NCBI GenBank assembly: GCA_905182995.1 | Contig: CAJJDP010000020.1 | Location: forward strand, 561,453 to 625,452 | Source of the DNA: Paramecium octaurelia | Lineage: Eukaryota > Ciliophora > Oligohymenophorea > Peniculida > Parameciidae | Length of the DNA stretch: 64,000 nucleotides | Direction of reading: 5' to 3' | In this document: piece by piece, positions 27,019 to 37,838 of the stretch | How the letters are laid out: each line of letters starts with the position of its first letter | Position numbering within the stretch: the first letter of the stretch is position 1 | The notes under the pieces: generated by a model | Told to the model about the DNA's origin: nothing | What the model saw: the letters and a program-made list of their open reading frames with translations, nothing else | The model's database searches: none | Translations under genes and position numbers: made by a program

Positions 27019-28301
27019 TCACAATTATTTTTTTATTAAAATTCTTTCTCCTTCATCCTCAAATTCCTTTTTTAATATCCACATACTTTTGAATGAAGCC
27101 AATTGAGATAAAATAGACCCACCTTACCAACATAAAGTAATTCTCTCTGGAGGAGCCCAAATTTTGACCTTCCATGGTAATAAACACATACCTTTGCATC
27201 TTTTGGAATCAATCTTTTGACTTCTCCTATCAATCTCTCTGGAAAACCTTGCATCAAAGAGGTTCCTCCAGTCAAAACAATCTCATTGTATAAAGACTTA
27301 CGCAAGTCCAAATCCACTTTCTATATAGAGTTGGCAAGTATTTCAGGAATGGCTAACATTAGGTAGATTACAATCTCATTTACAATTTAATTCCAGACCG
27401 TATTTTTCTGGAGACATCAAGATTTCTGGAGCCCTCTGTTTCTCATAACTTATTTCAATCGTATTGTTGTCAGGTAGCATATATTGATCTTTTATCTTTC
27501 TCTCTTCCTAAAACTTCTCCTCTGCAATCATTGTTGGACTCAAAAAACAACGCTTTTCTTTGATCTTCTTGATAATTTCCAACTCTGCCTAACAATATCA
27601 ATTCGAATATTACAGTTTTTGTGAATATGTATCCTGATCTTCTTAACAAATTGTTCAAATTATCGGTTACATCTCGTCCTGCCAAATCCACTCTTTATGC
27701 ACTATGTTAAATATAATATCCATCGTAAATTGGGATACTTTACGATACTGTGTCTCCAACATCCAAAATCACTCCAGTAGTTTTCCCACTTGCAAATAAA
27801 CTAACAATTCCAGATACTGCAAAGAATAGAGCAGGACAATTGTAATTTTCAAAGAATTACTTTGCTATCTCCATCTTCTAGATTTGACTAGCAAATGATG
27901 GCTCAGTCAATAAAATTGGACACTAATTAATTCATTAAACCTTACTTCTTTAGGGTTGCTATGCAATTCCTAGAAAGTATATTTCCATACTTGATCCATA
28001 TCATTCATATCCTTTATCACACCTTTCTGATATGGATATTTTATTTTCATATTCCCTCTTATACTATCTGTAATTTAATTTCCTACATATAATTCTTGAC
28101 TATTTGTAGCAGACAAAGTCTTAAGTTTTGGACGTCCAATGCTTAATTATTTTTCGATTGTTTTACTATGAATTGAAAATCACTTTAGGTTTGTCCTCTC
28201 CTCCGAACCCTGCTTTAATTTGACCTGAACCCTTTTCATTTCTAATATTTAAATACCATGTCAATAATAATTGGGTTATTTGCAAAAACATTGCTATCCA
28301 T
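27019..28301 (-). CDS. Actin-related protein, ARP1/centractin-like
   Basis: 376-residue actin-fold protein: MDSNVFANNPIIIDM then GSGQIKAGFGGEDKPK (phosphate loop 1), GVILDVGDTVSQSIPIYDGY (phosphate loop 2), LAGRDVTDNLNNLLRRSGY, IVLTGGTSLMQGFPERL, and a C-terminal WAPPERITLCWQGGSIL. The MWILKKEFEDEG ending resembles centractin more than conventional actin. ARP1 forms the dynactin filament that links dynein to cargo (established). Six introns, including 28232-28256, 28142-28166 and 27169-27191 with AAG acceptors, give exactly 377 codons. Homology to actins fixes these splice points tightly. Assignment to ARP1 rather than another divergent actin is moderate. Confidence 0.85.
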
Positions 28302-28770
28302 TTTGATTGAAATTTTAATAAAATTTTAGAATATTTTTTTTGTCATTTTTCATCACTAAGTAGTTTATTAACACTTTTTGCAAAGGGCATTCAATACTAA
28401 TTGCAAGTCTTGACATAAGGACCTCTAATATTGAATACTTGATTCATCTCCTTCAATACGATAGTAAGATTAAATTTAATTATTTTTAACCTTGAATCTT
28501 GTGATATGAGTTGATGAAGGTAAGAACAAATACTTAAATAAATATTGTTTTGAGTTATCAAATGTTTAAATTCAAATAATTTTGATTTTCTTGATAAATA
28601 ATGATAACTTTCAATTCAAATATCAATTATTATGAGAACTAATATATTTAACTTCTGATATCTCTATATGATATGATATTATGATAAATTTGTTTTAAGG
28701 TAAAAATTTAATGGAGTGTTGAATAATAATTATATATATAAATTTTGAGATGATAAATCGGTCACCTACG
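28302..28770. other. Divergent intergenic region with an ATG-less open frame
   Basis: Lies between divergently oriented genes and should hold both promoters. On the minus strand a TGA-terminated frame ending at 28354 reads as plausible protein for about 75 codons (IQSYYRIEGDESSIQYQRSL, LQLVLNALCKKC). It has no ATG start upstream, so I treat it as a possible relic and do not call a gene. Confidence 0.3.
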
Positions 28771-31692
28771 ATGAAATCGACACATAAATAGAATCAGAGC
28801 TTGGATCCCTTGCTCATTTTAACTCCTCCAAGTAGCTTACGTGAGATCAGTTGTTCGTTTCGGGGTAATTTGAATCGATATGTTTCGATACAAAGTCGAA
28901 GAAACAAATATGAGCAGCAAGAGGATTCACATCAATAAAGATAATTTAGATTGCATTTGCAAAGATTGTATCAAGAATCATTCATCAAACAACTACTGGA
29001 TAAAGCTATGCCAGCCAGCCGAATGAACAACTATTAGAAGTAAGTTCTTGATGATTTGTAATTTGGGTAGGATACATAAATAGATGATATAGACAGTACT
29101 TGTTATAAATTTATGTTCAACTATCTGAACAATTATCCTATCATATAACCGTAAAGCAGTTTAAAACTGTGTTCGGATATAATTTTCATTATAAACACAT
29201 TGATGATATTTATATGGTTGCCATTTAAGTATTCATTTGAATTCGATTCGATTCTCTAAATATTAAATTATGGTTATTACTACATAATTGAATATTTGTT
29301 GGTGGTGATGTTGATATTTGAAATGATTATCTCATTTAACTAGGCTTACATATTTAAGGGGAAAGTAATTAAGTAATAAATTCTTATTGTATTAGTTAGC
29401 GCTATCATATAATATACAACTATTTGAAATAGGACATGATTAAGGACTTTATCTGTTTGGTTTCCTTGATAGTTCTTTTATTCTAAACTTTGGAGGTGGC
29501 AGAATTGAATCTGGCATTGTTGTGTGTATTTGGGATTCTTTAAGGAGCCAAATTGTTGAAGGTGGTGAACAATACTCAGGAATACTTTAATTTTTAGCAA
29601 AACAATTTAATTCCATTGATTATCAATTTGATTGCAGTAATTTATGTGATCCATTTGGTGTCATGTATATGGTACACATTAATAAAGGATATAAATAATT
29701 TAAAATCGTTAGAGAATGTATTTCAATAATACGTTGAATGTTTCCATTGGGCATCAGTCTACTTGACTAGTTCAGGACTTTCGAATTTAGAGTCACACAA
29801 CAATGAGCAATTGATATTTTCATCGATGATATCAATAATTTCAATATTGATAAATGGATTTGTAACAATAAAGATTGGATTCTTTTTGTATAATCATTCT
29901 TAGAGAATTAAACACAACTAATACATTAACATGATGACAAATTATATGAATTTAAACAGCATAAATTTGAATTTACAACATAGAATCCGCAGTTATTTGC
30001 AATACATTTATAAAGTAATTTAAAATAATAATTATTATTTAGTAAGAACAGTAAATGAAAGATGAAGACATTACTTAGATAATGGGTAAGTTGTCACTTT
30101 AATTAAGAAGTGAATTGAAGCATTAATTGTAGGCTAATATTTTAGAGCAATGCAAAATGATATCCTCAAATTTCTCTATTAAATTGAGAAAATAGTTGGT
30201 GTATTATATGGAGGAAGTGAAAACAATACCTGAGTAAAGAATCTTGAGTTTGAATGAGTAGGATGACAGTTCAATCTATTTTATAAATAAGGGAGAAGTG
30301 AATGTGATATTTGAATAAACAAACAATATGAATGAGAAGCATTCTCGTAATCATATAAAGACTTTGCAAAAAGGAGAGTACTTTGGATTTTTAGGGTTTA
30401 TAACTGGATGCTCAAGGACAGCTACAATAATTAGCAAAGGGTTCTGCTAATTGTACAAGATACAAAGGAAACATTTTGTAAATTTGCTTGAACAATTTCC
30501 AGACGATAAGGAGAAATTCTACATGATAAAGGACAAGGTCTAATTTCAGCAGGACTTATCTATGCTAGACGTGAGATGTTATAGTTGCAAATCTACTAGT
30601 CATTTGGTGAATTAGTGTCCATTCTTACATTATTAACCAGATAAGGATAGAGTGATCAAATAACAATTGTATCCAATCCAATAAGAAAGAGAGGAGATGT
30701 AATATAAATAGACATGTATCTAGTTAACGCAAATCCAAATATATCAATGCCATGTTGTAACAAACAGTAATTCAAGATTTGGCTAAAGAATTGATGAAGG
30801 ATTTGGAACACGTGGAAGCAAGTGAGAACTTATCAGAAGAGGAATCCTAGGATGTTCAAACAAGAACTATAAAAAGTATAATGGATTTCTTTAATAGGCA
30901 CCTCGAATATCCAAACCAAAAGTTTAAGCAAATCTATCAGTTAGTATAGCAATCAGTTGAGTAGGTTTAGTCATAGGCCTTCTTAAACTTTGACAGTGGG
31001 ATTGAGTTAAAATTATCAGTCATCCAAATCTCAGGAGGAAATAGGCAAGTTTGAATAGGAGGTGTTGAAGAAGATGTCCCTGCAAAGGAAATCTTAATAG
31101 AAGGAGACGGCAGGATTTGGAGCCAAATTTGAATCTCAGATGCATAACCCAATTCAGGAGAATGATGAAGATATACCAGTCATTGATATCATAGACGAAG
31201 AATTTTAGTTGCAATAGTAGGAGAATTAAAGGGTTGCACAATAGTTTTACTACTCAGATAGGAGTCCAAGAATTTACAGGAGAGTATCATAAAGAGTTAC
31301 ATTTGATCAAAATTTGTTTGGGATGAGGAAACGAAGGTCAAGCATAATTTATGAGAATTACATTTAACAATTGTGTGAGGAAGAACACTATTAAATCGAA
31401 TTCGTAAGATTGCTTTCATTACCAACCATAGCCCATCATTACACAGCCATCTGTAGGAGACTTCGATAAAATCTGTGAGTTCAGAGAGTATTATCCAGAG
31501 TATAACATCTCCAGAGTGATGAAGTTTCTCTAGAGAGTGGCCTCTACATATCATAGACAAAACATCAATTCCTTATACTCTTTCTTGTTTATTGCCATTC
31601 AGAAGGGATAAGCCATGAAGGACAAATTAAATCATTTTCAGAGCAGAGGAACCATCAAGCCAAGCTCGAATAAAAGGATATATAAGTAATGA
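28771..31692 (+). CDS. Cyclic-nucleotide-binding ion channel with CCHC zinc knuckle
   Basis: Predicted 929-residue six-TM channel of the EAG/HCN/CNG superfamily. Helices S1-S6 lie about residues 100-390 (for example YYIIEYLLVVMLIFEMIISF, FICLVSLIVLLFQ, SSMISIISILINGFVTIK). A C-linker and a cyclic-nucleotide-binding domain follow (IYFINKGEVNVIFE, LQKGEYFGFLGFITG, CSRTATIISKGF). The pore segment WASVYLTSSGLSNLE lacks the GYG/GFG filter of potassium channels. Directly after the CNBD is a CCHC zinc knuckle, CYSCKSTSHLVNQC (30577-30618). The rest is a polar tail. Introns include 29365-29399 and a 16-nt one at 30961-30976; with all five the total is 930 codons. Ion selectivity and ligand are unknown. 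Confidence 0.83.
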
Positions 31693-31807
31693 CATTCATA
31701 TATGAATTAGGAAAGGCAAAGTTAAAACAGTTATATTTTGAAATAAAATAATCATGTTTTTATTTATATTTATAGTTTTAATAAATCTATGACAAATAAT
31801 AAAAAAC

Positions 31808-32176
31808 ATGCTAAAAAGGGATAAGAAACAGAGGGCTGACAAAATTGTGCAGACCAACATGGAAGAAGATCCCAGAGAATTCTATTTGATTGACACTCAA
31901 GAAGAAATAAGTGGACACATTTTGGATAGATTGAGGCAACAACCAATGGTATAGATGAAGAAGGTTCCCTTTGACAAAGAACATGGGAACACAATTGAGA
32001 GTGTCCCCATTAATATCAAATCTCATGTCAAATCAGACAATGAATTGTACTTTGAATTACAATATTAAAATCCAAACTTGTTAACATCTTATTATCCCTT
32101 CTATTTTTTAAGAGAACGATTCCCCAAATTGCTGATTGAATATTATAAGAATAATAGTGTTTTAATATTGAAATGA
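31808..32176 (+). CDS. Hypothetical protein, 122 aa
   Basis: Uninterrupted 123-codon frame beginning MLKRDKKQRADKIVQTNMEE and ending EYYKNNSVLILK. Basic N-terminus, then mixed charged/hydrophobic sequence (EFYLIDTQEEISGHILDRLR, YFELQYQNPNLLTSYYPFYF). No family recognised, no signal peptide or membrane segment. Its stop lies 9 bp from the stop of the convergent B-box/MORN gene, so the transcripts must be very close or overlap. Confidence 0.6.
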
Positions 32177-32185
32177 AACCTAAAA

Positions 32186-33703
32186 TCATAATGACTTTGT
32201 ATTAACTAGATTTCCATTATCGTAAACATTTATACAATATGGCTTATCTTTCAACAACTTAAAAACCATGTGTTCTCCATGTTACTTACCCTAAACATAC
32301 TCGCCAATCTCTCTTGTCTTATTCTCAACATCAGTGAATATCCCTTACCCATGTCTTAGTCCATCCTTGTAATTCCCTTCAAAAATGTTGTCATTTATAT
32401 ATTTATACACCCCAGGCCCTTCCTTCTTATCATTCACATATTCCCCTGTATATCTAAATAAACTATCATTCCATACATTTCTCCATTCGGAAATTTTACT
32501 ATAGCACTACCATGTCTCAAACCAGCCTTAAATTAACCAACATAAAGTTCTCCATTTTTGTATTAATATGATCCGATGCCTTCCTTTCTATCCTGCACAT
32601 AATCACCTTCATACTCATCCCCAGTTGCGTATTTGTACAGTCCCTTACCATGAAATTGTCCCATTTTCCATTGTCCTTGATATTCGTCTCCTGAAGTATA
32701 CCTCATTATTCCAAACCCATCTCTTATATCACTTCTTAGATCTCCTTGATAGTACTCTCCTTTGAACAAGGCGTGGATCCCTCTGCCTTCTATTTTCCCA
32801 TTCACCCATTTCCCCTATTTGATCCAGTAACGCTTTTTCTAATCAACCATTAATTGTTGACCCCAAACAAAGTTATCTTCTCTAAATACCCCATATTAAT
32901 ATGTCTGCGCAATTTTATTAAATAGCAATCCTATCTAATTAATATCATTCTATACCTCTACCAAACTTCTTGTCTCCTTTGATTTCGCCAATGTAGAAAT
33001 CCTCATTCGGATAGACTATCTTGGCCATTTCAGGACTTCGAGTTAATAGAAACTCAGGTTAAATCCAGTCAAATTTAATTTCATGTGATTACACAAACTT
33101 TTTTAATTGTTCATTGTAAATATTCTTTTCAAATATTTCATTCGTTTCAATCAGCATCAATTTCTCATGTAGATCATTACTAATTTTAAGCAAATCTTAT
33201 ATTCCCATCTTCTATCCAATAAAATTAGAAATATCCTCAATATTATCTAGGATTCTCTCATCATGAAATGTTGATAGTAATTCACATTATTCATTAGTAA
33301 ATTGATTGATATTACCTGATTGCAAGATCACAAAACTATCTGCCAAGTCCTCCAACATCTAATACAATTATTGTATATCATGAATATAATACTATAGCAG
33401 TCTCTCCAACTCCTCATTGATATTCTAAACTATTGACTTAAACTAATCGGCTTTTTGCTACAAGATAATAGTGAGCTGCAATTTATCAAATTTAGCAATT
33501 GAATCTTTACACAATTATTAAACTTGTGCAATTGTCTTAACATCCTTCACGTGCTCACAATGATAGTCGTGATAACAGAAGCAACACATCAAACGTTTAT
33601 CACAATGAGGGTTCAAACAAATGGCTATCAATCTATCTGATCCCTCATCATGTTGTCTGTCACACTTTTTATCTGTTTTTATAAATGATTAAGATTATTG
33701 CAT
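32186..33703 (-). CDS. B-box-type zinc finger, coiled coil and MORN-repeat protein
   Basis: 489-residue protein. The N-terminus has paired Cys/His clusters (CDRQHDEG, AICLNPHCDKRLMCCFCYHD, YHCEHVKDV) like a B-box/TRIM zinc finger. A coiled coil of about 200 residues follows, then a C-terminal MORN array (YYQGDLRSDIRDGFGIMRY, EYQGQWKMGQFHGKGLYKY, EYEGDYVQDRKEGIGSY, with more after). Two introns of 25 and 23 nt give exactly 490 codons. MORN repeats often bind membranes or act as scaffolds at cortical structures; here that is inference. No RING domain is visible, so ubiquitin-ligase activity is not implied. Confidence 0.82.
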
Positions 33704-33738
33704 TAATAAAAATTAATTTTATTTCTATATTTTACACC

Positions 33739-34903
33739 TCATTACTCAAGTGGAACATCATATTCAAAATCTTTCGTTGTTAATCCTTTACATTAATATT
33801 GCCCGTCTCTAATAAAATGTCCTCTAAAATATCGATAATCTTTATATTTCTTTTTAGTTTCACTCACTTTCTTAGGCACCTTGATTTATTTAACCAAATC
33901 TTCCTCCTCCAATTAGTAAACATAAGGATTTTGTTACTCCTTCTATTTATTCTTTTCTTCATCATTTCCTGATTTCTGAGAGGTCCTCTTTTTCTTTGGC
34001 TTCAAAAGAACTGAAAACTACTCATTCTCATTATTATTTGACTCATTAAATAATTGCAGCTTTCTCGAATAATCATTTTCTAAGAGTGTCAACTTATAAA
34101 TTGGACATTGCTTATTTTAATCGATGGTTTTAAATAGCATGGGATGAAAGGTTAATTGATTCACATTGCTAGTGAAAAATCTATTGATTCGCCTAAACTC
34201 TTCCATCAATTATAAGTAAAAGTAGATCTTTTTGAATTGATGTCTCGTAGTTATTCTCGAGAACTTACTGTATCTCTCCTCCCTCGATTCAGAAAAACAA
34301 CTAGCATAACATTTTAACAATTCTTGCAGTCTCTCAGCACTATCCCTGAAATCCATTACAAAAAAATCATCCTTGTATTCTTCAATGTCGTGATCCAATA
34401 TTCTCAACATCGATAATACCGTTATTGGTTGTATCATTGTATGTTTTTAATAGAAATCAGATCTCCTCAAAGACTTTACAACTGAAAATATATAGCAATC
34501 CTTAAATCCCAATAATCCTGGTTTCAACCATGTTTTCACATAATCGGCATATCGAGTCGAATATAATTAGATCCCTGTCAATCTCTTAAATTCATGTTTG
34601 GCGTATTCCATGTTCCCTCTTGTCTTTATTGCTGTTTCAAATAATGTGGCTAGTTGTTCCTTCGACATGTTCTCATTGTAATCAACAAAAGATTCCCATC
34701 TAAGTATATATATATCATAGTTTCTACGCTCTTTTCAATCTGTATGCCTTCTCAATCTTTATACCCACTTGAGCTTCTAAATGCCGAGCCACCTATCCCC
34801 AATTTTTACAATTGGGTCCGCCATGTACATCCACTATTTACACTAGTTCTTTCGATATGCTTAAGTATTTTCCTTTGCTCTTTTGTCTATCCTTTTATCT
34901 CAT
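33739..34903 (-). CDS. ARID-like domain protein (tentative), otherwise unknown
   Basis: 378-residue protein with one intron (28 nt) near the N-terminus, giving exactly 379 codons. Residues about 10-60 (LVQIVDVHGGPNCKNWGQVA, then RLKRAWESFVDYNE) resemble the ARID/BRIGHT DNA-binding pattern with V..HGG...KNW..VA..L and a following Y/W-rich helix. The rest is charged, with a lysine-rich nuclear-localisation-like stretch (LKPKKKRTSQKSGNDEEKNK). Without splicing the ORF seems to start at an internal Met, MSKEQLATLF. A nuclear DNA-binding role is plausible but unproven. It lies 36 bp upstream of the B-box/MORN gene in the same direction. Confidence 0.6.
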
Positions 34904-35079
34904 CAGAATAAGTATAATTATTGATTTTTTTCCCCTTTCTATTTCGCATTTTAATTTTTGTCAAAATATTATAAACATAATTATTAAGTTAAACAAACTA
35001 TTTTTGATATACTCAAATAGAAGAATCACTTTTTCTAAATGGAATAAGAATTAAATAATTGTTAACACTTATACCAGTA

Positions 35080-37838
35080 TAGTTATTATATTATTTGCTA
35101 TTTTTAATTAAATAATCATTAAATTAACTTTAATATGAATATTAATCTATATACAGAAAATACTCGAATGTTTAATAATCATATTTCATAAATTTTTCTC
35201 TCTATTGTGAATTGATAAGTAATTATTTTAGTTTTCGACTTTATGTTTTTTTCCTCCTTTATTAGTTCCTCTGCTATCTAGTCAGTTTATTATTCTTATT
35301 TATTGAAGACCAGATTAATAAACTTAAACATCCTCTAAATGAATGAATACTATTGATATAGAAAATAAGCATGCTGTTTAATATCAATCAAAAACTAGAT
35401 TAAGAGCATAACAACTGATAATCCAATAATAACCCATCCCAAGATTTCCATATTTGAAATTTAAGATTGTTCCAATTAATTGGTTCCTGATTAAATATAA
35501 TAAATTAAGAGGATAAACAATTATTCCAACCACAAAATACACTCAGTCAAAATCACCTTATAGAATTCATTAATGTCTTTCAAAGGCTTGATAAGTATGA
35601 TGTATCCAATAAAAATGATATTCTAAATAGACGACATCAAAATTTGAAAGAAAGGACAATGGTATAGAAATATTAAGGAAAACATGAACATCATTTTTTT
35701 AATGAGGATCGCTAGATTGTAATATTTTACGAATTAATTCTAATGCATTTCTGGATTGCCTTCTAAAAACGATTCATGTTTCTGTTTATATGCTTTAGTA
35801 ACAAATTCATACTACTTTTTAGATAATGCATTTAAGCCATAATAAATGAATAATAGATGAGCAATAAAAGCGATTACGCTCAAATAGTAACTAAACCTCA
35901 TATCATCTTGATACGTCTTCAATTATAAAAACATCGCCATATTAAAATCCATTGCAACAGTCAAAAGAGTTCTAATTATATTATTGTGGATATGAGTAGT
36001 ATAAATACCAGATAGGGATAATAGATGCTTTGCTGCAACATAGAGATAGTATTCAAATATACCTAGGATGAAATAAATATCATCTTAGATTTTATTATGG
36101 ATATAGGTTATATAGTAATTGCATATTTTATTGAGTATTATGGAAAGCATGAAAGTGCAGTAAGTAATAGCAAATACACTCAAAACACTAAGTATGTTTA
36201 TGACAAATAAAGAAGAGTATCCTTCTTCTGCAAATTTCTGATCCGGCTGATTTTCTGATATTTTAAAATCAAAATCAAGAATTGTTAATTGAACTGATAT
36301 ATACTCTTTTAAAAAATCAAATTCAGCGAATCCAAAGGTTTCGAAATAAATCTACACATTGTAAGGGAAAATAATGTTTAAGTATTTTAAATAGGCTAAC
36401 ATTTAAATTGAATCCAACAAGTTAAAAAATATATTCAATCCACCAGTAATAAACGAAANTAGTTATTATATTATTTGCTATTTTTAATTAAATAATCATT
36501 AAATTAACTTTAATATGAATATTAATCTATATACAGAAAATACTCGAATGTTTAATAATCATATTTCATAAATTTTTCTCTCTATTGTGAATTGATAAGT
36601 AATTATTTTAGTTTTCGACTTTATGTTTTTTTCCTCCTTTATTAGTTCCTCTGCTATCTAGTCAGTTTATTATTCTTATTTATTGAAGACCAGATTAATA
36701 AACTTAAACATCCTCTAAATGAATGAATACTATTGATATAGAAAATAAGCATGCTGTTTAATATCAATCAAAAACTAGATTAAGAGCATAACAACTGATA
36801 ATCCAATAATAACCCATCCCAAGATTTCCATATTTGAAATTTAAGATTGTTCCAATTAATTGGTTCCTGATTAAATATAATAAATTAAGAGGATAAACAA
36901 TTATTCCAACCACAAAATACACTCAGTCAAAATCACCTTATAGAATTCATTAATGTCTTTCAAAGGCTTGATAAGTATGATGTATCCAATAAAAATGATA
37001 TTCTAAATAGACGACATCAAAATTTGAAAGAAAGGACAATGGTATAGAAATATTAAGGAAAACATGAACATCATTTTTTTAATGAGGATCGCTAGATTGT
37101 AATATTTTACGAATTAATTCTAATGCATTTCTGGATTGCCTTCTAAAAACGATTCATGTTTCTGTTTATATGCTTTAGTAACAAATTCATACTACTTTTT
37201 AGATAATGCATTTAAGCCATAATAAATGAATAATAGATGAGCAATAAAAGCGATTACGCTCAAATAGTAACTAAACCTCATATCATCTTGATACGTCTTC
37301 AATTATAAAAACATCGCCATATTAAAATCCATTGCAACAGTCAAAAGAGTTCTAATTATATTATTGTGGATATGAGTAGTATAAATACCAGATAGGGATA
37401 ATAGATGCTTTGCTGCAACATAGAGATAGTATTCAAATATACCTAGGATGAAATAAATATCATCTTAGATTTTATTATGGATATAGGTTATATAGTAATT
37501 GCATATTTTATTGAGTATTATGGAAAGCATGAAAGTGCAGTAAGTAATAGCAAATACACTCAAAACACTAAGTATGTTTATGACAAATAAAGAAGAGTAT
37601 CCTTCTTCTGCAAATTTCTGATCCGGCTGATTTTCTGATATTTTAAAATCAAAATCAAGAATTGTTAATTGAACTGATATATACTCTTTTAAAAAATCAA
37701 ATTCAGCGAATCCAAAGGTTTCGAAATAAATCTACACATTGTAAGGGAAAATAATGTTTAAGTATTTTAAATAGGCTAACATTTAAATTGAATCCAACAA
37801 GTTAAAAAATATATTCAATCCACCAGTAATAAACGAAA
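35080..37838. repeat. 1379-bp direct duplication around a single N (assembly overlap)
   Basis: 35080-36458 and 36460-37838 are the same 1379 bp in the same orientation, joined by one N at 36459. I saw no differences by eye. The unit carries the C-terminal membrane domain and stop of the minus-strand giant Cys-rich gene, so copy one contains a headless 3' fragment of that gene (35179-36458). Two contigs with overlapping ends that were not merged is the simplest explanation. Confidence 0.9.
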
